Below, in pieces: positions 31,010-39,532 of a stretch of 64,000 nt of DNA. A program made the position numbers and the translations under genes. This DNA is from CAVQFD01 sp963724695 (GTDB lineage Bacteria; Acidobacteriota; Vicinamibacteria; Vicinamibacterales; CAVVIG01): contig CAVRVW010000007.1 of assembly GCA_963724695.1 (NCBI GenBank), positions 310,001-374,000 of the forward strand. The letters are read 5' to 3'. Each line of letters starts with the position of its first letter. The stretch's first letter is position 1. Below the pieces are notes generated by a model. That model saw nothing but the letters and a program-made list of their open reading frames with translations, was not told the origin of the DNA and ran no database searches.

Positions 31010-32433
31010 GTGGCGATCGTCGGCGCAGGGGCCGCCGGTCTGGCCACGGCGATCTTCACCCGCCGCGACCAACCCACACTGGATCTCGTCGTTGTCGAGG
31101 GCGCAAAGCGCCCCGGCGCGAAGATCCTCGTCAGCGGCGGCTCGCGCTGCAACGTTACCAACGTGCAAGTGTCAGAGCGCGACTTCTGGGGCGGCCCCCG
31201 ATCCGTCGTGCGGCGCGTGCTGCGAGCCTTGCCAGGTACAGGCCACCATCGCCTTCTTCAACGACATCGGTGTGCCGATGCACGAGGAGGCGGACGGCAA
31301 GCTCTTCCCGGACTCGAACCGCGCCCGCGACGTGCTCGACGCCCTGCTGGCCGAGGCTGACCGTGTGGGTGTGGCCGTCCAGCACGACACCCGCGTGCTT
31401 GGGATCGATGTCGTCCCGGAAGGGTTTCGGCTCTCCACATCCCGCGGAAGCATCGTGGCGCGCGCCGTCGTGCTCGCGACTGGCGGACGGTCGCTGCCAA
31501 AGAGCGGAAGCGACGGCCAGGGTTACGAGTTCGCGAAGGCCCTCGGCCACACGATCGTTCCGACCACGCCCGCGCTCGCGCCGCTGATGCTAGCGCCGAG
31601 GCAGCCAACTTCTTTCACTGGCGCCGGGGCCCCACCCCCGGCGCGAACTGACGCCGATGCCTCCCCTCGGATTTACAAGTCCTCGGGTCGACATGGCCGC
31701 AGGCGCTCCCGACCCACCCGACCTACCCGACTCACCCGACCCGCCCGACCTACCCGACTCACCCGACCCGCCCGACCTACCTGACCCAAGTCGTCTGAGC
31801 GGCATCTCGCACGACGCCGAGCTGACCGTGTGGATCGAAGGCGCCGTCGCGGAGCGCCTGCGCGGGTCGCTGCTCTGGACGCACTTCGGGATCAGCGGGC
31901 CCGTGGCGCTCAACGCCTCGAGGCACTGGGCGCGGGCCGACCTCGAGGGCCGTCGCGTCGGCGTGACGCTCAACTACTGCCCCGGCGAATCGTTCGAGGC
32001 GGTCGATGGGCGCCTGGTGCGGCTGGCCCTCGAGCGCCCGCGCGCGCTGATACTGACCGGGCTGTCGACGTTTCTGCCGGCGGCCGTCGCGGCGGAGATT
32101 CTCGGCGGGCTGTCGATCGCCCAGGACGCGACGCTCGCGCACATGACCCGCGAGGTCCGGCGCCGCCTCGCGCACGCGCTGACATCGTGGCCGCTGGAGG
32201 TTTCCGGCACGCGCGGCTACACGGTGGCGGAGGCCACTGCCGGCGGCGTTGCGCTCGACGAGATCGATCCGGCGACGATGGCGTCGCGCGTGTGCCCGGG
32301 GTTGTATCTGGTCGGAGAGATTCTGGATGTCGATGGAAGGATCGGCGGGTTCAATTTCCAGTGGGCCTGGTCGAGCGCGCGGGCGGCGGCGCGAAGTCTC
32401 TCGCGCCGCCAACCCCTGGTCCCCAGCCTCTAG
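31010..32433 (+). CDS. BaiN/HI0933-type FAD-dependent oxidoreductase carrying a repeat-encoded linker
   Basis: Starts with the dinucleotide-binding motif at GTG 31010 (VAIVGAGAAGLATAIF) and the family motif GAKILVSGGSRCNVTN. Later come FPDSNRARDVLDALLAEA, VLATGGRSLPKSGSDGQGY, LRGSLLWTHFGISGPVALN and the terminal GLYLVGEILDVDGRIGGFNFQWAW. The family are cytoplasmic flavoproteins, often labelled aminoacetone oxidase. Slips occur near 31225 and in 31600-31700. Between the conserved TPALAPL and LSGISHDAELTV lie about 60 extra residues, including (PDx)n encoded by nine 9-base units. The stop TAG falls in a heptamer array. Confidence 0.85.
31621..31788. repeat. GC hairpin plus nine 9-base units inside the flavoprotein gene
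   Basis: 31621-31644 is a perfect 9-bp stem, GCGCCGGGG and CCCCGGCGC. A module ggccgcaggcgctcccg follows at 31695-31711. Then nine units cccgaccca/cccgaccta/cccgactca/cccgacccg run at 31708-31788. Read in the gene's frame they give Pro-Asp-Pro/Leu/Ser tripeptides. Confidence 0.85.
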
Positions 32434-32463
32434 CCCCTAGCCTCTAGCTCGAGGCCCCTAGCT
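32421..32463. repeat. CTNNNGG heptamer array (minus orientation) between convergent genes
   Basis: On the minus strand the stretch reads ctagggg, ctagagg, ctagggg, ctagagg, ctgggg with one interruption. It spans the stop codon of the flavoprotein (TAG at 32431-32433) and the stop of the DUF3553-like gene (32458). Confidence 0.75.
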
Positions 32464-32691
32464 TTCCTTCGCCGGCTTCGCCTTGGCTTTGGTCGTACGC
32501 GTCGCACGCTTTCGGGCGGCTTTGGCCGGCGCGGGTTCGTTCGTGGCCTGCAGAACGACGAGCCGGGTCGCGAACGTGCGGCGGCCGTGCTCGTCGAACT
32601 CGATCACGGTGTGGTGCTCGTTCACTTCGACCAGCGTGCCCGGCCCGTACGTGGGCTGCACGACGCGATCGCCCTTGGTCCACGATTTCAT
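32458..32691 (-). CDS. Small DUF3553/CarD-like protein with basic tail
   Basis: A 77-residue protein. Residues 1-50 (KGDRVVQPTYGPGTLVEVNE, HTVIEFDEHGRRTFATRLVV) form an SH3-like barrel of the kind seen in DUF3553 and in the CarD RNA-polymerase-interacting domain. The tail is rich in Lys, Arg and Ala (KAARKRATRTTKAKAKPAK), which suggests nucleic-acid contact. It lies directly downstream of the RRM gene with a 9-base gap, so both may act in RNA or transcription control. Assignment to a named family is tentative. Confidence 0.65.
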   Translation of the reverse strand: MKSWTKGDRVVQPTYGPGTLVEVNEHHTVIEFDEHGRRTFATRLVVLQATNEPAPAKAARKRATRTTKAKAKPAKES

Positions 32692-32700
32692 CGCTGTACC

Positions 32701-33042
32701 CTACCAGCGCGGCTCGCGGCGTCCGCCGCCACCGCCGCCGCCCCGGTTGCCGCCGCCGCCGCCGCCGAAGCCGCCGCCACCGAAGCCACCTTCAGGCTTG
32801 GGACGTGCTTCGTTGACCGTCAGGCTGCGCCCGCCCATTTGATACTGGTTGAAGTCGGTCGCAGCCTTCTGCGCCTCCTCGTCAGTGGCCATCTCGACAA
32901 ACGCGAAGCCGCGCGCCCGCCCGGTGGCCGCGTCGCGCATGACACGGACCGATTCGACGTTACCAGCCTGGCTGAACAGCTCCTGCAGCTCCGCCTCGCC
33001 AGTAGTGTACGGAAGATTCCCGACGTAAAGCCTTCGACCCAT
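32701..33042 (-). CDS. Glycine-rich RRM RNA-binding protein
   Basis: A 113-residue protein with one RRM: RNP2 LYVGNLP at the start and RNP1 RGFAFVEM near residue 45, followed by a Gly/Arg tail (GGGGFGGGGGGNRGGGG). This is the architecture of bacterial cold-inducible RRM proteins, which bind single-stranded RNA in the cytoplasm. ATG 33042 has a strong GAGGAGAC site upstream. The 266 bases to the next gene (33043-33308) probably hold its leader; it contains an AACTCGT/ACGAGTT inverted pair near 33136-33177, of unknown meaning. Confidence 0.9.
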   Translation of the reverse strand: MGRRLYVGNLPYTTGEAELQELFSQAGNVESVRVMRDAATGRARGFAFVEMATDEEAQKAATDFNQYQMGGRSLTVNEARPKPEGGFGGGGFGGGGGGNRGGGGGGGRREPRW

Positions 33043-33308
33043 ACCGTCTCCTCTTCGCACCGACCGCCCAGAGGCGACCCGATGCCATTCACACGCGGAC
33101 AAGCACGTTCCGGAAGACCGACCTCCCGGCCGGTGGCAACTCGTCAGCTAAGCGAAGCGTGGAGGAGAGAACGAGTTGAGGCTCGATCGGCTCTCGGCGC
33201 GGGCAAAGCAGGCAGGCTGACCACCAAAGGCGCGTAGTCTATCACGGCGCGACCGACGTGCAAGCCGAAGCTCAGAGGAACAGCACTTAATGTGAAATAA
33301 TCGTCAAA

Positions 33309-34484
33309 ATGGCCGTCAAACCCGGGTTTGAAGGGCTTCTCGCCCCTGGAAGCCTGTCAAGCCTGTCCGGCCTGCGCGTCGGCCTCGTGTGCAACCCCGC
33401 CTCGGTCGACCTCGGCTGCGTACACGTCATCGATCGGCTGAACGCAAGCGGCGTCCGGCTCACCGCCATCTTCGGTCCCCAGCACGGCTTCCGATCGGAT
33501 CTCCAGGAGAACATGATCGAGACCGCGCACGCGCGCGACGAAGAGCGGCGCGTGCCGGTGTATTCGCTGTACAGCGACACGCGCGAGCCCGAGGCGTCGA
33601 TGCTCGAGGACGTCGACGTGCTCGTGATCGACCTGCAGGACGTCGGCACGCGCATCTATACCTACATCTACACGATGGCCAACTGCCTCAAGGCCGCGCG
33701 CCGAACCGGCACCAAGGTCATCGTCTGCGATCGGCCGAATCCGATCGGCGGCGTCGCGGTCGAGGGGCCGATGCTTCTGCCCGGCTTCGAGTCGTTCGTC
33801 GGCATGTTCCCCATGCCGATGCGGCACGGCATGACGATCGGCGAGCTCGCGCGCCTGTTCAACGAGCACTTCGGGCTCGGCGCCGATCTGACGGTGGCGC
33901 CGATGGAGGGCTGGCGGCGCGGGATGTATCACGACGACGCCCGCGCACCGTGGGTGATGCCGTCGCCCAATATTCCAACGCTCGACAGCGCGATTGTCTA
34001 TCCGGGCACGGTGCTCTTCGAAGGCACGAGCGCGTCGGAGGGACGGGGCACCACCCGGCCGTTCGAGCTGCTCGGGGCTCCCGGCGTGTCTGCGGAACGC
34101 TTCGCCGCGGGGATGAACGCGCTCGGCTTCGAAGGCGTCTTCTTTCGCCCGGCCGTCTTCGAGCCGACGTTCCACAAGCACGCGAAGGTCACCTGCGGCG
34201 GATGCCAGATCCACGTGATCGATCGCGAGCGCTTCCGGCCTGTCGCCGTCGGCGCGGCGCTCGTGGCGGCGTTTCGCGCGGCCGATCCCGATCGCTTCCG
34301 CTGGCGCGATCCTCCGTACGAATACGAGCCGGAGAAGATGCCCTTCGATATCCTGGCGGGATCGTCCGAGCTGCGCGAGCAGATCGAGGCGGGAACCTCG
34401 ATCGCCGAGATCACGCGGTCATGGGAACCGGGCGTGGAAGCGTTCTTGAAAATCCGAGAGAGATTTCTGTCGTACGAACGTTAG
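33309..34484 (+). CDS. namZ: NamZ-type exo-beta-N-acetylmuramidase (DUF1343)
   Basis: A 391-residue protein with an intact frame and the family motifs in order: LRVGLVCNPASVD, TAIFGPQHGFRSD, PVYSLYSDTREPE, DVDVLVIDLQDVGTRIYTYI, CDRPNPIGG, GMFPMPMRHGMTIGELA, PSPNIPTLDSAIVYPGT and EGTSASEGRGTTRPFE. Characterised members remove terminal MurNAc from peptidoglycan fragments during recycling. No signal peptide is evident, though many relatives have one. The first codons overlap a 16-bp palindrome, and residues 16-24 are encoded by three 9-base units (gcctgtcaa-like). The stop TAG is part of a heptamer array. Confidence 0.88.
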   Translation: MAVKPGFEGLLAPGSLSSLSGLRVGLVCNPASVDLGCVHVIDRLNASGVRLTAIFGPQHGFRSDLQENMIETAHARDEERRVPVYSLYSDTREPEASMLEDVDVLVIDLQDVGTRIYTYIYTMANCLKAARRTGTKVIVCDRPNPIGGVAVEGPMLLPGFESFVGMFPMPMRHGMTIGELARLFNEHFGLGADLTVAPMEGWRRGMYHDDARAPWVMPSPNIPTLDSAIVYPGTVLFEGTSASEGRGTTRPFELLGAPGVSAERFAAGMNALGFEGVFFRPAVFEPTFHKHAKVTCGGCQIHVIDRERFRPVAVGAALVAAFRAADPDRFRWRDPPYEYEPEKMPFDILAGSSELREQIEAGTSIAEITRSWEPGVEAFLKIRERFLSYER

Positions 34485-34535
34485 AACTTAGAACGAAGAA
34501 CTACGAAGATGCCCGCAGGCGCTGCTGTCAGCGCC
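34481..34535. repeat. Heptamer array (ttagaac type) followed by a GC hairpin
   Basis: Units ttagaac, ttagaac, gaagaac and tacgaag occupy 34481-34508, starting at the namZ stop codon. At 34518-34535 a perfect 7-bp stem, GGCGCTG and CAGCGCC, with loop CTGT follows. The combination of array plus hairpin is the same plan as at 56251-56317. Confidence 0.75.
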
Positions 34536-34689
34536 AGCCTTGCCTGCCCCGCCCGCCCTACAACCCATCTCTGTCCGGATTCAACGCCGCCCGCGTTTTA
34601 CTCAGGCGGGCATCATTGCGCCCGGACGTCTTCCGCAGCTCGTCTGTATCGACGTAGGTGACGAGGATGCTGTCCGTATGTGAGGCCTT

Positions 34690-35323
34690 ATGAGAGCAGT
34701 GTGGGGAACCGCCCTCGTGGCGCTGACTTGCGGACTGGCCAGCTGCCAGGACCGGGCGCTGCCGCCGACGACACCAACACCGACCGAGCCAATGACGGTG
34801 ACCGGCATAGTTCCGAAGAGTGGGTGGCTCGGAACCATGGTTCACGTATCGGGGACCGGATTCTCACCAAAGGCGATCGTGACGCTTGGCGCTGCTGCGC
34901 CGATTCAGCGCAGGCATAGCAGCACGGCCATCGTCGCCAGCTCTCCGCCGCACCCCGGTGGCATAGTGGACGTGGTCGTGACGAACCCGAACGGCGACAG
35001 TGCCGTCCTGGCTCAAGGGTTCACCCACGAGATCGTCGTTCTGACGGCGAGCGCGACCCTTGTCGCTCCCGGAGGTCGCATCAGCGTGGCCTGGGTGGCA
35101 CCCCCGGCCGATCCCCCTGGGACATGGACTGGATCGGGTTCGGCAGAGTGGGGAGTACCCGAGCGAGATCCGGAAGACGGGTTGGTGGCTGTATACGAAC
35201 GGTGCAGCCACCGGCTCGTGGACGTTCGACGCGCCGACACAGCCCGGAGAGTACGAGTTCCTGTACCTGCCGTACGACGACTACTGGGCCGTCGCCCGGA
35301 GCACCCCGGTGATGGTGAGGTGA
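34690..35323 (+). CDS. IPT/TIG-domain lipoprotein, two frame slips
   Basis: Signal peptide with lipobox LASC (cleavage before Cys-19 or nearby), a Pro/Thr spacer, then an IPT/TIG immunoglobulin-like domain (VTGIVPKSGWLGTMVHVSG, FSPKAIVTLGAAA, VDVVVTNPNGDSAVL). A second beta domain resembles a copper-free cupredoxin or uncharacterised sandwich (SATLVAPGGRISVAWVAPPA, PGEYEFLYLPYDDYWAVA). Slips at about 35120 and 35150. Probably anchored in the outer or inner membrane. The 205 bases upstream hold the repeat array and nothing else I recognise. Confidence 0.68.
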
Positions 35324-35346
35324 CCCGGAAACCCGCCCTGCCCGCC

Positions 35347-36369
35347 CTACTTGGTCGCGCTGTCCTTCTCGAGAAACCGCGCGCCCTTGAGCAGGTTGGT
35401 CATGCCGTAGTTCGCTTCGTGGCACGCGTACTCGTACATCATCTCGTCGGTTCGCGTCATCGGTATCTGCGCGGTCCAGGGCTTCGTCCACGTCGAGGGA
35501 TCGTTGACGGTGAACTCGTAGATCAGGGTGTCCGCATTGACGCGCGTGAAGCGTTCGGTCAGCTGAAGCGTTTCGCTCGAGTTCTGAAACGAGGTCTCGG
35601 CCAGGAACTTCTTCGTCTCGACGACCAGCGTGTCGCCGTCCCAGCGGCCGCGTGAGTCGCCGTTCCACTGCGGCAGCCTGCCGTGCGGCTTGGCGGCGAG
35701 CGGGACGATTCGGGCGTTGTGCACCATCTCGTTGTGCAGGACAACGTGGTCGCGCGTCTGCACGATCTGCACGTTGTTGTTGTAGGCGCTCGGCGCCATC
35801 GGCGGGCCCGCGTTGAAGCCCAGCATGCAGCGCTCGGCCACGCCGCGGTCCTCGGGACCATGGGCCGAGCGCTCTCGCAGCTCGCGCCGCACGGCGGCGC
35901 GCTTCTGCGCCGCCTCCGTGAGCGGAGGAATGCGGCCATCGGGCGGATCGATGACGAGCGACGAGCGCTTCGTGCTGACGACGTTCTTGCCGAAGTCCCA
36001 CCAGAAATCGTTGTACGCCCGCTCGACGTCGGCGTTGGACTGCTGGCCGTTGACGACGCCGGCGGCCGTCGCCTCGCGGTTGTCCTGATTCCGCTGGTTC
36101 TTGACCGCGAACTCGGCGGCTTCCTCGTCGCTCAGCACGTCCTTGCCGGCGAGATCGGTCGGCCGCTGCATGGGCGTGATGGTGCGGAAGTCCCAGATCC
36201 CTTGCAGGTCCGGGCGGCCATCGGCTGTGCGCGGCACCGGGGCCTTCGCGGCTGCCGCCCCGCGCGGAGCGGCGGCGGGCGCCTGGCCCGCGCCGAGCGT
36301 CGTCGCCATGGCGAGAACCGCAATCACAACCGCCAGCAGACAGTGCGAGGTCAGAATTCGATAACGCAT
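35347..36369 (-). CDS. Exported protein of unknown function
   Basis: A 340-residue protein, frame intact, with signal peptide LLAVVIAVLAMATTLGAGQA and the start of the mature chain PRTADGRPDLQGIWDFRT. Other marked stretches are YNDFWWDFGKNV, RSSLVIDPPDGRIPPLT, CMLGFNAGPPMAPSAYNNNV and RFTRVNADTLIYEFTVNDPS. I recognise this type from many acidobacterial and proteobacterial genomes, where it often occurs in several copies, but no function is known. ATG 36369 is supported by GGAGGTGG upstream. It ends 24 bases from the TIG lipoprotein in convergent orientation. Confidence 0.75.
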   Translation of the reverse strand: MRYRILTSHCLLAVVIAVLAMATTLGAGQAPAAAPRGAAAAKAPVPRTADGRPDLQGIWDFRTITPMQRPTDLAGKDVLSDEEAAEFAVKNQRNQDNREATAAGVVNGQQSNADVERAYNDFWWDFGKNVVSTKRSSLVIDPPDGRIPPLTEAAQKRAAVRRELRERSAHGPEDRGVAERCMLGFNAGPPMAPSAYNNNVQIVQTRDHVVLHNEMVHNARIVPLAAKPHGRLPQWNGDSRGRWDGDTLVVETKKFLAETSFQNSSETLQLTERFTRVNADTLIYEFTVNDPSTWTKPWTAQIPMTRTDEMMYEYACHEANYGMTNLLKGARFLEKDSATK

Positions 36370-36394
36370 TGACCCACCTCCGGGCGCGTCGAGT

Positions 36395-36436
36395 CTACAG
36401 GCTCGCGGCTCAAGGCTCAAGGCTCAAGGCTTGCCC
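36395..36436. repeat. CTNNNGG heptamer array
   Basis: Six heptamers: ctacagg, ctcgcgg, ctcaagg three times, and cttgccc. It lies between the divergent starts at 36369 and 36523. It is followed by C-rich sequence and the short motif tgagcgaagtcgaaggg at 36459-36475, which I recall as a common intergenic repeat in other bacteria. Confidence 0.75.
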
Positions 36437-36522
36437 GCCCCGCCTGCCTGCCCGCCCTGAGCGAAGTCGAAGGGCCCGCCCTCTGAGTGTCCGCTTTTGC
36501 CTTCGCAGGCGTTTCCATCCAC

Positions 36523-37751
36523 ATGAGGTCGCATTTGTCCCGCGGGCCCAGGGGGTTGCGGCTCGCGCGGGGGCTTCTGGCCGGCGTGCTGACGATTGCG
36601 GCCCTGGCGCCGGCGAGCTGCTCCAAGCCGCCAACCGCGCCATCTGCTCCGGCCACGCCTGCGGCTCCGGCGAGCCCTCCGCCGCCGCAGCCCGCTCTGC
36701 AGCGGATCGAACTGGAGATCGTGGAGCCCAACAGGATGCGACCGCAGTTCAGCGCGGCGCTCACGATGAACCAGGGACAGACCGCACAGCTGAGAGCGTG
36801 GGGGTACCAAGCCGACGGACCGACTCTGGATGTCACGAACCAGGTGCGATGGGAGGCACAGACCCCGCCATTCGACCCTGACGCCAGGAGCCCGGTATCG
36901 GTGCAAGACGGCCAGGTATTGGCTCACGGTATCGGATTTACCACCCTATATGCGATCCACCCGGCGGTGCAGGTCCGACCATCGGTCAACGTCTGGGTAA
37001 TTCCCTCGGAACCTTCGTCGTCGCGGGGTTTGTGTTGGATGCGAAGTCCACGCCGGTCACGAACGCACTGGTCGAGATGGTCGGCGGGCAGTACGCGATA
37101 CAACGCGCCACCACGTCCGAGACCGGGTTCTACTGGTTGCACGGCATTCCAAGCGGGGCCGAGTTGCGCGCCACCAGGGGTTCCGACTACATCCCTCTCA
37201 CCCAACGGGTCGTCCTCACAGACCACGACTCGGTCGTGTACTTCAGGGTGGTTGAGGCGCCCTCGTTGACGAGGATCGACGGTGCGTACACGCTGACGGT
37301 CACCGCTGACCACAACTGCGCGGCGGAGTTCCGGGGTCTTTCGGTTGCGGCTCTGCCGGACACTTTCAAGGTTCGCACTTATGCCGCGACCGTCAGTCAG
37401 GTCGCCAACAGCGTCACGGTTGAGTTGACGGGCCCAACGCTCCAGTCCGCGGCGACGTTTCCCGGAACGATCGAACCGGGCTCGGCCACCCTGGCACTCG
37501 GAGACGCCCAGCTCGATCTCTGGTACGACGGTCTTTGGTACGCAAACGTCAGCGAGCGCCTGTCGCCCTCAACCTATCTTCTCCTCGAGGGCGAGGCCAC
37601 GATCTCGACCAGCAACCTCTCAGGCACGCTGGATGGCTCCCTCATTTTCTTCGACGTAGCGAAGGGCGTCAGCCCAATCGCCGCATGCCGCTCCAACGTC
37701 CACCAGTTCAGGCTCACGCGACGAACTCCCTCCTTCTCCGGACAGCCGTGA
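36523..37751 (+). CDS. Lipoprotein with Ig-like and carboxypeptidase-regulatory-like domains (first of a pair)
   Basis: Signal peptide with lipobox (TIAALAPASC), a long Pro/Ala spacer, then a BIG2-like region (LQRIELEIVEP, GQTAQLRAWGYQADGPTLDV, VRWEAQ). A carboxypeptidase-regulatory-like sandwich follows after a slip near 37005 (FVLDAKSTPVTNALVEMVGG, ETGFYWLHGIPSGAELRATR). The last 150 residues form a further beta domain with ACRSNVHQF near the end. It is a paralogue of the next gene, 29 bases downstream. Likely cell-surface, function unknown. Confidence 0.65.
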
Positions 37752-37780
37752 TTAGCCAGGAAAGGTGTCTCGTGTCATCC

Positions 37781-38826
37781 ATGGGAAAGATGGCTATTGG
37801 GGCGTTCGCCGTGCTGGTGTCGAGTGTCGCCGCTTGCGACAAGGCGCCGTCCACGGCGCCGTCGAGCACCTTGGCGCCGCCAGTGGATCTCCAGCGGCTG
37901 GAGCTGGAGGTCGAAGGGGCCAGAGTCGTCGCGCAGTCGCCGTGGGGAGAAGCGGTCGTCGTGCGGCCCGGCGAAGCCGTCCAACTAAAGGCTCGAGGGT
38001 ACCTGCCGGACGGATCAACGCGGGACGTCACCAGCCAGGCGAGCTGGGTCTGGTTGCCGGACGGGGAGAACAACTTCCTCGGCGGGCAGTTCGCGGTCCA
38101 CAACGGCCTCGTCAGCGCACCCGCGTGCCCGGCTGGCGACGCCTGCCGCGCCATGGGAGCCTGGGTGGTGATCGCGAACTACTTCTCACGAGTGGAGGCC
38201 AGGCGAAACGTGCTCGTGCTGAGCGAAGGGAACTTCGCCCTAAGAGGCTCGGTCACCGAAGCGCTGTCCGGCCGGCCGTTGGCGAACGCGTTCGTCGAGC
38301 TTAGGCGTTCACGTGGCTCCTTCGAGCCGCTCACCAGCACCGGCGAGAATGGCCAATTCCGAGCCTTAGGCGTGCCGAACGCCGCCGAGATCCGTGTGTC
38401 CAACGGCGCCGACTACGAGTCCATCATCCAAACCCTCACCCTCACCAGCAACGAGTCGCTGCTGCACTTCAGTCTGAAGTCGCTCCATTGCGGCAGGGCA
38501 GTGCCGCTCGTCCCAACCTCGGCCGGTGCCGTGACGGAGATCAGGGACTCGCTGGACTCCCGCTGCCCTTCGCGAGCCTACGACGTGACCGCGCTCTCGA
38601 GCGGTACGCTCGTCGGACACCTGTCGTGGAACCCTCACCTGTACGGGGGAGGTTGACGCTGCAGCTCCAGGACGCCGTGTATCCAGCGTTGGCTCCGCAG
38701 TGGTCCCCGGTCCGCGGCCAGATCCAAGTCGTGGCGGGCCAGACGTATCGCGTGGAAGTCTATGAGGGGCAGAACTGGTGGGACAGCTACGGTGATCCGT
38801 TTGTGTTGACGATTTCGCTGGAATGA
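37781..38826 (+). CDS. Lipoprotein paralogue of the preceding gene
   Basis: Same plan as its neighbour: lipobox VSSVAAC, spacer, BIG2-like domain (LQRLELEVEGARVV, GEAVQLKARGYLPDGSTRDV, QASWVWL), regulatory sandwich (LRGSVTEALSGRPLANAFVE, NGQFRALGVPNAAEIRVSNG) and a C-terminal domain after a slip near 38650 (YPALAPQWSPVRGQIQVVAG, YGDPFVLTISLE). Clear conservation of order and spacing shows a tandem duplication. It precedes the sigma factor gene by 76 bases. Confidence 0.65.
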
Positions 38827-38902
38827 TCGGTTTGGCCACCTGCGCGCTGGCTCTGACCGTGCGAGGACTTCGCCGACGCTACGTCGAGCGCTCGAGGCTA
38901 GA

Positions 38903-39532
38903 ATGAGTCGCCGCAACCGAACGGCGACTTGCTATGCCCCCGTGCTCAAGGACGATCCGGGCAGCCACGGCGAGCTGGAAACCACAATCCAGTTGATGGC
39001 GCGGGCACGGGCCGGCGACCGGGAGGCGCTCGAACGCCTGTTCGCGCGCCAGGTCAAGCCGCTCAGCCGGTGGGCGTCCGGACGACTGCCCCGATGGGCG
39101 CGGAATCTCACCGACACAGACGACCTCGTCCAGGACACGCTCCTTCGCACGTTCAAGCGGATCGACGAGTTCGAGCCCCGCGGCGTCGGTGCGCTGCAGG
39201 CCTACCTCAGACAGGCGGTGTTCAATCGAATCCGCGACGAGCTGCGGCGTAAGGGACGGCCGCTCGAAGCGGATCTGGACGGCGTCGCCGCCGATGAAGC
39301 CCAGTCGCCTCTCGAGCAGGCCATCGGACGCGAGGCTATCGAGCGCTACGAGCGCGCGCTGGCGCGCCTCCGGCCCGTCGAGCAGGAGGCGATCATCGGC
39401 CGCATCGAGATGGGCTACACCTACGAGGAGCTGGCGATGGCGCTCGGGATACCGTCAGCCGAGGCCGCGCGGAAAGCCGCACAACGCGCGCTGGTCCGCC
39501 TGGCGGAGGAAATGAAACGTGACCCCGCCTGA
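38903..39532 (+). CDS. Sigma-70 family (ECF-type) RNA polymerase sigma factor
   Basis: A 209-residue protein. Region 2 is TDTDDLVQDTLLRTFKRIDE with the upstream ARAGDREALERLFARQVKPL. Region 4 is LRPVEQEAIIGRIEMGYTYE followed by ELAMALGIPSAEAARKAAQR, a helix-turn-helix for -35 recognition. The linker is longer than in minimal ECF factors. Its last 14 bases overlap the GTG start of the Ser/Thr kinase gene, so the two are translationally coupled. The kinase probably controls the sigma factor or an associated regulator, as in kinase-linked ECF groups. Confidence 0.88.
   Translation: MSRRNRTATCYAPVLKDDPGSHGELETTIQLMARARAGDREALERLFARQVKPLSRWASGRLPRWARNLTDTDDLVQDTLLRTFKRIDEFEPRGVGALQAYLRQAVFNRIRDELRRKGRPLEADLDGVAADEAQSPLEQAIGREAIERYERALARLRPVEQEAIIGRIEMGYTYEELAMALGIPSAEAARKAAQRALVRLAEEMKRDPA

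Noticed and set aside
31708..31788. 9-base repeats as CRISPR or simple microsatellite
   Set aside because: No spacers, so not CRISPR. Unit variants follow a pattern shared with two other loci, which fits a dispersed element better than local slippage alone.
36459..36475. tgagcgaagtcgaaggg as a specific regulatory site
   Set aside because: Only one copy is seen here and I recall the motif as widespread in unrelated genomes; no role can be assigned from this window.
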